The translations under genes were made by a program, and so were the position numbers. The notes under the pieces were generated by a model, which was given only the letters and a program-made list of their open reading frames with translations, did not search any database and was not told the DNA's origin. Positions 54,916 through 64,000 of a stretch of DNA of 64,000 nucleotides are shown one piece after another. How positions within the stretch are numbered: position 1 is the first letter of the stretch; the number at the start of each line of letters is the position of its first letter. The DNA comes from Siderastrea siderea (taxonomy: Eukaryota > Cnidaria > Anthozoa > Scleractinia > Rhizangiidae): the NCBI GenBank assembly GCA_964030785.1, contig OZ034968.1, forward strand, positions 50,847,230 to 50,911,229, read 5' to 3'.

Positions 54916-55399
54916 TAGTTATTTTTGGTGCAACCTAGCCCAATTTGATCCATAAAATTATAACATTTAAAATGTAGCTTTCAAAAACAATAAAATAATT
55001 GAACCTCTGTTGAAGAATATTGTGCAGAAAATAGTTTTCGGCCCTGGAAATTTCGCGGGGGTTTCGAGAAAAGGGCCATGGCTTGCGTTTCTCGAAACAT
55101 GAAACTTTTCGGGCACGATAATTCACACTGTAACTTCCAAACAAAGCAGTTTTCAATCATGAAACTTTGCCATAAGTTACACTTTTCTTATAAACGTGTT
55201 AACGGATTTGCAGAATGAGCGGGGCTTTCGAGAGACGGGCCCCTTGCCCGAAGTAACTTCGGCAGTTTTGAGAAAGTACGAGCAATAAAAGTGAGACACA
55301 CCATGTGTCGGAGTGGGAGGAAATCTAAAAGAAAGTTCGTGGAACTCGTAATTTACTATTGTTTCAATAGTGTGTTGGAGATACTCCGTCAAGTACTAT
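54916..55399. other. Intergenic with scattered TTTCGAGA hairpin words
   Basis: GGGGTTTCGAGAAAAGGGCC, GCGTTTCTCGAAAC and CTTTCGAGAGACGGGCCC (55057-55240) resemble the hairpin family at 30158-30290. No gene. Confidence 0.4.
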
Positions 55400-55950
55400 G
55401 CATAATCATCTGGATACCGAAGCGCTCTCTGTCGCATTCGACTGGAACGTCAGCATAAAAGAATTAAAACCACAGAATCGACTGGGACTCTGCTGAATGC
55501 GTTACCTACAGTACGGACTACCATCAACGAATCACTCTGGAAAGCTGGTTTACCAACTTAGAACAAACACCACTGAACCGTTGCCAACAGCTACCTGCAC
55601 CTTACAAACGACTGATTGCCGACAATAACAAGACAGACAAACAATAGACAAACTGACTCATTTGACTAACAATAGACCAACGGACATTTGACTAACAAAA
55701 GACGGATCGAAACGCACCAATCACGTTCACAGTCTTCACAGCCAATAACATCACGGCTTAACTGACAGACGACCAATAACATCACGAGATCGTCGACCAA
55801 TCAGGACAACGACCAGAGATTTATAACATCTCCTGACGATTTACAGTTCACTTGACTCTGATGATGACTTCCGCTCAGGTTGTCGAAACGTCAGTCAATG
55901 TCACCTCAAACAGTCCTTCTCAGGACTACACTCACCCGGACGATCACAAT
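55400..55950 (+). mobile_element. Dispersed-repeat segment with hammerhead, probably Penelope-like
   Basis: Contains ACAATAGAC-type and CAATAACATCACG direct repeats, then the hammerhead motif at 55852-55898, then GTCCTTCTCAGGACTACACT and ACCCGGACGATCAC. I recognise this arrangement as a common anthozoan dispersed repeat of Penelope type, but no coding part is here to confirm it. Confidence 0.5.
55852..55898 (+). ncRNA. Hammerhead-like ribozyme with minimal helix III
   Basis: Helix I UUGACU pairs 6/6 with AGUCAA. The core CUGAUGA is followed by one bulged U, GAC...GUC (weak helix II), GAAA, then ACGU and the cleavage C. Helix III would be just ACGU, which is self-complementary, so cleavage would need a dimer, as proposed for other short-helix-III hammerheads. 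The extra base before helix II is the same deviation as at 11004-11033. Confidence 0.6.
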
Positions 55951-57790
55951 TTACCGAATTATGATAAAAGAATTAGTATTAGTATTCCTTCCACAAAATA
56001 TGTCACCTTCCCGGGTTTCTCTGAAGTCTTCAAAAAAGGAATTTTCTAACTATAAAATGTTTTTCTTTCTTTGCTTACCTGGGTTATCAAGACCAAGAAA
56101 TGTCAACAACTGTGCTGCCTCATTTTCCTCCCATGCGGTCCAGTTTTCCACAGAAACTGACGTCAAGTGGTCCTGCACACAAAACAGTTTATTCCGTGAC
56201 TCTTCTACTAAAAATTTAACATTAAAGAATTTCATACTGGATGAATACTAAGAATAAAACTAAGATAAAGAAATGTAAAGAATCGATATAACTTAAAGCA
56301 AAATTCGACCAATATTAAACGCCGGAGATGTCCCTTACATTGGCAACAGTGCTTTTCAGAATGAAAACAAATCAACGGTACCTTTATGCGTACAAGTATG
56401 GCTTCAAATTACGAGAAAACAAGACAAAATGAGATAGTCTTACCTCGGACTCTGAAATAGAAGCGTTAACTGTAAAATCTCTGACAGTTGCAGTTATGCA
56501 GTTAACAAATTAAAAGCGAACTTGAACTTTTTGGGATAAGCGTGCTTGTGAGCACGGCTTGAAACACTTCCGTCATGTTAACATGATGATTTTTCGCAAT
56601 ATGGTTGAGAAACACTTTGTCTTGTTATGGTTCGTGCGAAATGAACAAGTATTTGAAAAGCGTGCAATTAGGCTGGTCTGGCAAATGTGCGTAAGACGAA
56701 GCGTGAATGTACTCACATTACTCGCGTGCTGCGTGCTGGCTAAGCGAACTGGAGTTTTATTGAGAGGACTGCACATGAATTGCATACTTGATGCGTCATG
56801 TCTACGTTCAACTGCGTGTAGCAAAACTTTCGGACTTCCTTTTCTTTTCAGTCTGAACTTAGAAGGCAACTAAACAGCTCATTGATTAAGGCGTCTTCTT
56901 CGCTCTTAGCGATCTCAATTACAGCTGCCATCACAGCAGAATCACTAACGAGCCAAAGTAATGTAAGTAAGTAATGGGAAAACCCAGACTGGAAGATCCG
57001 ATCGTGGGAGTCACGTCTTGTGTCTTAGTACTCTCTTTCTTTATGATCACTTCTTGTGTGACAAGTGACATCACACTTGACGAATGTCCAGACAAATAAA
57101 TATATAACTAAATACAGGAACTGACAACGGGCGTGCCGACAATGTGTGGCTCGAAGCCACACAAAAACAAACAAACAAACAAAATGACTGTCACACGGAC
57201 GAGATCTCGTGGTTTTGTCCAAATATTGTATCCAGGAGGGGCGTGTTTTGAATTCCTTTTTCCCATTTTTTTTCTTAGGGTGGCATTTGGAATCATATAA
57301 GAAGTCGTCGTAGGGCGTAATAGGCTTTTTACTTTGGCTATGGTCAGTATGTTGACTTAAGATTAAGAGAATCTATCACCACTGCACAATTTGCAAAACT
57401 CGCAGGGGTGAATTAGAGCTGTTTACTATATGCTCACGCAAACTTGCATCTGGGGCTGGAAGATCACCGTTTCGTTTGTCGGGGGTAAAAATAGTCCAGA
57501 CACGAGACGTATAGGTCATTCGACTCCACTACACTAATTGGTAAATTTAAAGAATCTGCAACTGCTTGAATAATCATTTTGTCAGCCCACTACCATCTAG
57601 CGTCAAACTACTGATTTACATAAGTCAACCAACTGAGAATTGTCTGGATGAAATTCAGTAGACCTCTTTGGGTTAAGCCTAAGATATTCAGCACGAATAG
57701 ACCGCACAAGAGGATGTATATTAACATCACCATACATTTCGAGTGCAACAGCTCTAAAAACAGTTTATCCCCTGATCCAACATCAAAAGG
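55951..57790. other. Intergenic, no gene recognised
   Basis: Several frames of 60-120 codons (for example 55880-56251, 56559-56873) show no domain and overlap frames on the other strand. A short (AAAC)n run lies near 57163. Confidence 0.45.
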
Positions 57791-58466
57791 TACGGAAGCT
57801 GATAAGGGTCACACGTTGTAAGAATGTAAAAGAGGTTTGCTACACTTTGTTAGTTTGCTAGTTTTTCAACCCCCCCCCCTCCCCCCTCCGTAATATATTT
57901 TCCAAGTTGTCACTTCCGAGTTGTCGCCTCCGAGTTGTCGCGAGAGAAGACTGGGAAAGAGTTGTCAGCCATGTTTGCGAAGTTAGCGTACGGTGGGCTT
58001 TTTATTCTATTTACATGTTCGTTTGGAAATTGTACGCTTCCTCCCCTTCCAAATAGTGCTATTACAGGTACGTTAAAAAGGTTGATTTTCGATCGAATTA
58101 AGCTCTAAATTGATCAGATTAATGCACTGGTTGCTGAAAGTTGAAACTGGTATCGTCATTTGAAAAAAACAATCCGATTGAATTAAACTTGATGATGTAC
58201 AAAATTACATGATAGCCTTTTTAATGTACCTGTAATATCACTGTCTGGAAGGGGGGCGGGAAAGCGTACTATTTCCAGACGAACATGTAAATAGACTGAA
58301 TAGAACCAAAAGCCCACCCTTACGCCAGCTTCGCAAACATGGCAAACAGTCTTCTCTCATGGCAAAAAGTCTTCTTTCGCGACAACTTGGAAGCGACAAC
58401 TTGGAAGCGACAACTCGGAAGCCTCAACTTGGAAGCGTCAACGGGTGACCCTTATCGGCTTCCGTA
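57791..58466. mobile_element. 676-bp inverted-repeat element with internal tandem repeats
   Basis: Termini TACGGAAGCTGATAAGGGTC and complement TACGGAAGCCGATAAGGGTC. The mirror symmetry continues inward through GAGTTGTCGC-type repeats, CATGTTTGCGAAG, CTATTTACATGTTCGT and GTACGCTT to a ~150-bp centre. A 15-17-bp unit (GCGACAACTTGGAA) is tandemly repeated in the right arm and partly in the left. Flanks share AAAAGG, offset by one base, so the duplication is uncertain. No transposase. Confidence 0.85.
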
Positions 58467-59974
58467 AAAAAGGTTTTAGACCAAAGTCAGCTACTCGCAG
58501 CTGTGATAAGCCTTTCATTATTCTGTTATAACAAATCACACAATCAAAAGCTAAATATTGTTTAAAATCCGTCAGTGCTTTCACTGTGCTTTATTCTGTG
58601 CTAGCAAAGTTACGATGAGCGCTCTATGGTGACTTGCGAAGACTTCTTGATATTAGCTTTCGAACAATCGAGGCGAAACTATACTTTGAGAGTGTACAAG
58701 GAGTTATTTAAGGTTTGCACATAAAGCGTCTTTCATCCCCTAATTTTCATCAGTACTTGATTTTTGAAACATCGCTGTCAAGCATTTACAAGAGAGGCAG
58801 TGTGAGTGTTTTCAACCTATAGTTCACTCTTTCTGTTCAGTTTATCGATCAACTGGATTGAAAATACTAAGAAAATGTTCGTTTCGTTAAAATGTCTACG
58901 AAAAAATTAATATATCTATGTAAGGCACGGGTATATTTTATGATTAAAACTAAACGTCACGTTTAAACAGCACGGGCATTTTAAAGGGAGGTGTGACTTT
59001 ACGATGAGCACTCTTTCTCTGAAAAGATAGCATACAATTATTTCGGTGGGTTGAGTATTAAAAGTTTGCAGCTCGGGACGAAGCGCCTAATAAATCATAA
59101 AATCATAACAAAAGCGGTTGGTTTCGTGTTTTGCAATGAACTTGGCTTCAGTTTGCCTCTCAGACAAACTCTCAGTCATGACTGGGTAACGAATAAAGAT
59201 AAAACTCATTTGCGTAACAATTATTTCTGTGGCGCGAGATTTGAACGATTTTCGCTGAGAATGAAGCGCGTTAAAATCCATGTGACTCAACTAGTGCGGT
59301 TGTTGAAGAAGTATTTTGCTGTCATGATATCCGATCATATCAGCTACAGTATGCCTCGCAAACAAAACTCTTGCATACCCCGCACCCTAGAGTCGTTAAT
59401 TTCGTATTGTCAATTATAACCCTTATCCTCCCCCAGGAGGCAAATTGCTCCTTACTTCTCGGTCCCACAGAAGATTCAACTGACGCGGGGTTAGTAATCG
59501 GAAAATTTTAAATCTTCCCTGTGGGTGATAAGCCTTTGTTTAAGCCTTGCATAGATAATTTGATCCGCTTTTTTAGTACGTCTGTGCTTTCACTGTGCTT
59601 TGTTCTGTCCTAGTAAAGCTACGATGAGCAACCCAAGGGGACTCTCTTGTGAAGAAATCTTGATATTAGGGACGCTCCCTCTGACACTCCAAAGTCAATA
59701 AAGGTTACTCCTTCTGTGGTTACTCTACTATTAACACTCTCAAAAGGCGTCTTCGTATTACATCCAACTGGAATATCAAAATGTCTCTTTTTGTCTCTTC
59801 TTAAAAGCACAAATTTTCAATTTGTCCTACCTATCTTTGTTGCCAGGACGCACCTCACCCCACCCTTACCAAAGGGACTACACCCTGTGTGGCCTCGCTG
59901 TGTCCTGCACCTTCCGGGATCCCACGCCCTGCTTTCACCAATGAGAATCCACGAGCTCCCTAGGGAGTCAGCGC
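58467..59974. other. Intergenic with a ~1-kb-spaced direct repeat
   Basis: GTGCTTTCACTGTGCTTTATTCTGT through CTTGATATTAG at 58573-58660 recurs at 59582-59668 (GTGCTTTCACTGTGCTTTGTTC...), with GTGATAAGCCTTT also echoed at 58503 and 59524. A frame at 59051-59419 (122 codons) has no recognisable domain. No gene called. Confidence 0.5.

Positions 59975-60022
<48 letters not shown>
59975..60022. repeat. (CAT)n microsatellite, 3' tail of LINE C
   Basis: About 16 units; on the - strand it reads (ATG)n directly after the LINE C 3' region. Confidence 0.93.
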
Positions 60023-60223
60023 AATAACAGTTTTTATACACGCATTTCGCAGAGCCTCAATGCGTTTGCAAGATAAAAATATTAAAACCTAATTTACAAC
60101 CTTCAAAAACATCGATAAAAAAGTGCTTGACTACTAATAACAATTGATAAAATATAAAAAAGCTAACTACTTATTACAATGGATAAAATATAAAAATCGG
60201 TGAACTAGCTAAAAATAAATTAA

Positions 60224-61656
60224 TTAAAAAAGATATGTCTTTAAAAGCCTTTTAAAGACAGAGACTGACTGTGCATTCCTTATCATTAGAGGTAGCGTGT
60301 TCCAAAGTCTCGGCGCGGCGATCGAAAAGGTCCGACCACCGTATGTTGAAGTGGTCGATCTAGGAACTGTGAGCAAGCCTTGCGAAGTCGAACGTAAACT
60401 GTATGACGGTACATAATTATTCACAAGATCTTCAATGTAAGATGGAGCATAGCCATTCACAGTCTTATACGTAAGCAGCAAGATCTCAAACGAAATGCGT
60501 TCGCTAACGGGGAGCCAGTGTAGTTGTTGCAGAATAGGGCTTGTATGACCAGTGCGCTTAGCCTTAACAACTAGTCTTGCAGAAGTGTTCTGAATGCGCT
60601 GTAACTTTTAAACTTCAGTAGATGGCAGGTCGTACAGCAGACTATTAAAATAGTCCAGCTTAGAAGCGCTCAGTACTACTCTGGGTAATATATTTCCTGA
60701 CTCTACTAATGTTACGGAGCGCCAGAGATGCATGACGGCAGATGTTGTTAACGTGGCTTGTCATGGTGAGATGGCGATCCACAATAGTTCCCAGATTACG
60801 AGCTTTGGAAACACGGTATAATGTTTTGGCCAAATGTAATATTCGATAAGGGAGGATGTTGAGTGAACCGAGATGTGAGATGAAGAACTTCTGTCTTAGA
60901 CTGGTTACAAACCAACTTGTTAGAGAGGAAGAAAGCTTGAATATCATTCATACACAGCTCCAAATTTAAAAGCGCAGGCTACCTTGCTGCGGGGTTCAAA
61001 ATGATATAGAGTTACGAATCATCAGCATACATGATACAGTCCAATCCGTGAGCCTTAATGACGTCTTGGAGGGGTCCAAAGTAAAGGACAAAAAGCAGCG
61101 GGCCCAATACCGAGCCTTGTGGGACACCTGATGTGAGTGGCTGCGACTTGGACTCAGTATGTTTAATGATAACCCTCTGCAAACGACCATAGAGGTAGGA
61201 CCTGAACCAGCTGAGCACCGGCCCTGTGAAGCCAAACTGTGCTGTAAGCCTGCTGATGAGAATGTCATGATCTAAAGTGTCGAATGCAGCTGAAAGGTCA
61301 AGTAACACTAACAGCACCTCATTCTTATCATCAATAGCACGTAAGACATCATTTTGAACACGCAGAAGCGCAGTTTCAGTGCTGTAGAATTCACGATAAG
61401 CTCATTGTAGACTGGGGTAGAGGCCATTCTCTGTAAGATAATTACGTACCTGGCCTGCAACAATCCTTTCCAAAAATTTCGAGAGAAAAGGAAGATTAGT
61501 TATTGGTCGAAAGTTCGAGAATACCTCAGGATCGAACGTTTCTTTCTTAATGAAAGGAAGAACACGACCTTCCTTAAAGGCCTCGGGAAAAACACCACTT
61601 CGCAGTGATGAGTTGACAATGATGGTTATTGGTGCAAGTAGCTCACTAAGGCAAGC
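60224..61656 (-). pseudogene. LINE C reverse transcriptase and C-terminus, broken
   Basis: On the - strand: SELLAPITIIVNSSLRSGVF, EGRVLPFIKKETFDPEVFSN, FRPITNLPFLSKFLERIV, then LLVLLDLSAAFDTLDHDIL, TSGVPQGSVLGPLLFVLYF and CIMYADDS (61317-61012), then VSKARNLGTIVDRHLTMTSH (60947-60660) and finally GGRTFSIAAPRLWNTLP with FKRLLKTYLF (60481-60224). These are reverse transcriptase motifs 0 to 7 and the familiar C-terminal end of L2/CR1 LINEs. Frame changes near 61390, 60960 and 60600 make it a pseudogene. Confidence 0.9.
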
Positions 61657-61661
61657 TTTTA

Positions 61662-62524
61662 CAGGCCCGTAGCAGGGGGAGGGGCAGGGAGGGCTTGAGC
61701 CCCCCACTAGAATTTTTAGAAGTAAAAAAAGAGAACAATTAATGTGCCAAAAAATATATAATGAAAACAAATTAATGTGCAATAATCAGTCTTGAATGCT
61801 GATGCTAAAAGTGCCTTTTGTCACAACCTTTAACAGGGTTCGAAATCTGTTGAGTTGAGTCACTAGCCACCAGGCAAGTGGGCTTCAAAAATCTGCTAGC
61901 CCACCGCACATTTCAGTTGCCCAGGTTCCTTAACCAATGTCTTTCTTTTCCCATATCACCTTGACCCTGGCAGTATAGCTTAAGACTGTGAAGGACCTTT
62001 AATAGCTAAGCGACTGCTGTGTATTTGTTGCAAGCTTTAAGCCCATTGTTGTAAGACAATTCTAAGGAACAAAATTATATTTATTTCACCAATCGAGTGA
62101 CAACCATTACATAAACGTTTACGAGAGTTAGTAAAACAGGTCCGAAATTCGTTGCTTAGCTGTTGAAATGTTTGAATTTTAACAAACCTTGTAACTTTAA
62201 GGATACTTTTTTTAAAACTGATGCTATAAATCTGGTGGATGTTGCCAACAACTTTGTTGGCAAAAAAGCAAACAGGAAGCAGGTTGTTGACAAATTTTCA
62301 ACGAACGATGTCCCCATAAAGCACTGATAAAGGTGTCCTTTTTGACAAAATCGATACAATCGATTGTGGCATTGTGAACAGCGTTAGTATCTATCTGACA
62401 TGAATTTTTGTACGCCTTAGGACCTATTTGTTAACATCTGTGTTTTGGCGGGGGGGGGGGGGCAGTCTTTGACTAGGCCAATTTGCTCGGCCCCCCATGT
62501 TATTTCAGCCTTGTTACGGGCCTG
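61662..62524. mobile_element. hAT-like non-autonomous element with 5-bp target duplication
   Basis: Termini CAGGCCCGTAGCAGGG and complement CAGGCCCGTAACAAGG, flanked by TTTTA (61657-61661, 62525-62529). It interrupts the LINE C frame between RTLK and ACLSELL, and removing it together with one TTTTA restores collinearity. CAGG-type ends with a CCCCC-rich subterminal region resemble hAT elements, and a 5-bp duplication fits the hAT5 group rather than classical 8-bp hAT. No transposase inside. Confidence 0.85.
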
Positions 62525-64000
62525 TTTTAGGGTCCGTGTAGGAATGGGGTCTGAAGCACATGAATTGGAAGGAGAATTGTGGATCGTCTTCCTCACAGAC
62601 TCCAATGATACCTCCGCGAAGTCAGACATGGAACAGGTACAGGAGGTGTCGATACTTACGGACATTGGAGGGATGGTTCTCCCAATAATACCATGCCGCA
62701 AACTCTCTATCTTGTCAATAAAATAGCAGTTGAACTTCTCAGTAAGTTGTTCAACAGAGTCATGAGAAGGGAGAGGAGGTACAGGTTTTACATGAAACAT
62801 TCCGTCAATCAGACGGAACAGGTCCTTCTGATCCGCTTCCTCAATTTTGGACCTACAGTACTAAGCCTTCGTGTTCTCAAGCAACGTGGCGTAGCCGCGA
62901 CATTGATCACGATAAATTTGCTCGTGAACAGTAAGACGAGATTTCGCATAAGCCCGTTCACAGCGGCGTCTCTTACGCTTGGCGTCACGAAGTTTGTCAG
63001 TGAACCAAGGAGCATGAGAGCGAAGAGTAATTGAGCGTGATACCACTGGAGCGTGTTTGTCTAGAGTATCGCGCAGCACGTTGTTGTAAAGATCCACGAG
63101 GGCGTTAGGATCAGAGTCCTGCAAGTCTGTCGACGGAAGTAACTTGGCAATATCCGATTTAAAGGAATCAATGTCTATGTTCCGTAACCGGCGCTGCCAA
63201 AAATGAGATTTTGAGGCTTTATGTCTTGCAAAAGCGACGTAGCACATTATAGCACTGTGGTCAGAAGGTAGGTCCGATATTACCGAAAAACCTGAATTAC
63301 GAGATCTAAGGTGTGTCCGCTGCGATGGGTAGGGCCTGTAACGCGCTGTTTCAGGCCAGCAGATTCCAGTAAATCTCTGAAAGTAGCTGCTTGGCAGTCA
63401 CTGGGGGGTATAATGTGAAAATTGAAATCACCGACTAGCATCAGATAACCAGGAGACAAGGACACATGCTCAAGAAGAGATGAAAATTCCCTAAAAAACG
63501 TAGCAGGTGTCGCGCGATTCTTTTTAGAAGAAGGTGGTCTACAGATAGTAACAAGCCTGATAGTCGAGTTACTAGAACTTATTGCCAAGTCCATATATTC
63601 CATGGAAGAGAAATCGCTACAGTACTTCAAGTACTCGCTACAGTACTTCAAAGTATCCAGAGTCTGGATACTTTGAAGCCTTTTCTTAACAAAACTCCAG
63701 CGCCACCGCCAGCTCTATTAACCCTGGGAACGTGCCGAAAATCAAAATCCTTCAAAGTGTTCAAGATTTCAGCGATAGTATTGTTGCCGTGGAGATCACC
63801 GTTCAGCCAAGTCTCAGTAATAACCAGGATGTCAATATGCATTGAAATTACGAAATCGCAGATGGAAGCTGACTTTTTGTTCACCGAATTTGCGTTCCAT
63901 ACAGCGAATTTAATGTAGGTCCGTTGTTGAGTCTTTCCCGGTTTGATGCAAATCAGATTTGTGCTTGTCCCTCGAGATGGTAAAACTTTGCGTTTGTGAA
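62525..64000 (-). pseudogene. LINE C endonuclease and linker, continues past window
   Basis: On the - strand, from the window edge: a reading through GTSTNLICIKPGKTQQRTYI and KFAVWNANSVNKKSASICDF, then DILVITETWLNGD, GGGAGVLLRKGF, LMLVGDFNFHI and RSGHTLDLVI (APE endonuclease motifs), then HAPWFTDKLRDAKRKRR and the pre-RT segment FNCYFIDKIESLRH with SDPIPTRTLK. Frame shifts occur near 63650, 63265 and 62830. The N-terminal part may precede the first residue I can see. Confidence 0.88.

Larger units (their letters stand above)
59975..64000 (-). mobile_element. LINE C (CR1/L2-like), - strand, runs off the window
   Basis: Ordered - strand pieces: endonuclease (about 63990-62860), linker, reverse transcriptase (61656-~60950), C-terminal region to 60224, 3' UTR and (ATG)n tail. 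The 5' end lies beyond the window. Microsatellite tail and motif style fit L2/CR1. Interrupted by a hAT-like element at 61662-62524. Confidence 0.9.

Noticed and set aside
59716..60041. Frames with poly-Ser or poly-Asp ends
   Set aside because: Created by the CAT microsatellite at the LINE C tail.

Overview
The window reads as metazoan nuclear DNA, most likely from an anthozoan cnidarian (coral or sea anemone). It is AT-rich and intron-rich, with no operons or bacterial signals. It is crowded with transposable elements of the mix I know from cnidarian genomes: Penelope-like elements, Tx1/L1-like and CR1/L2-like LINEs, Ty3/Gypsy, and many short inverted-repeat DNA elements. The taxon is an inference; no species marker was found.

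Only one cellular gene is well supported. It is a six-exon gene on the + strand (11951-28194) whose exons join in frame into about 1882 residues. It has an N-terminal FHA domain, a PP1-docking RVSF block like the one shared by Ki-67 and RepoMan, an 18-unit array of a 21-residue basic repeat, Ki-67-repeat-like motifs and a long Arg/Ser/Thr/Lys-rich tail. I call it a Ki-67 (MKI67) homologue. Its introns hold MITEs and a large inverted repeat.

Layout. 1-1102: inverted-repeat element cut by the window edge. 1.45-6.7 kb: about three copies of a 1.7-1.9 kb tandem repeat, the third carrying a MITE with a clean 9-bp target duplication. 7-10 kb: a second copy of that MITE and otherwise featureless DNA. 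10.34 kb: a canonical hammerhead ribozyme fold on the - strand. 11.0-11.6 kb: 3' end of a Penelope-like element. 12-28.2 kb: the Ki-67 gene. 28.3-35.6 kb: inverted-repeat elements, several nested. 36.1-54.5 kb: a nest of transposons. 55.4-59.9 kb: a hammerhead-bearing repeat and another inverted-repeat element. 60-64 kb: a CR1/L2-like LINE on the - strand, interrupted by a hAT-like element and running off the window.

The nest can be dissected by target-site duplications. The outermost and oldest layer is LINE A (+). It is split by a Tx1-like LINE (-, 14-bp duplication) and by LINE B (+). LINE B is split by a TA-flanked element carrying a Pax-like paired-domain fragment, and by a Ty3/Gypsy retrotransposon (GACTT duplication) with intact gag and pol. 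The 5' LTR of that Gypsy element is itself split by a 2-kb foldback element whose arms are arrays of a TGCAGGT heptamer (9-bp duplication).
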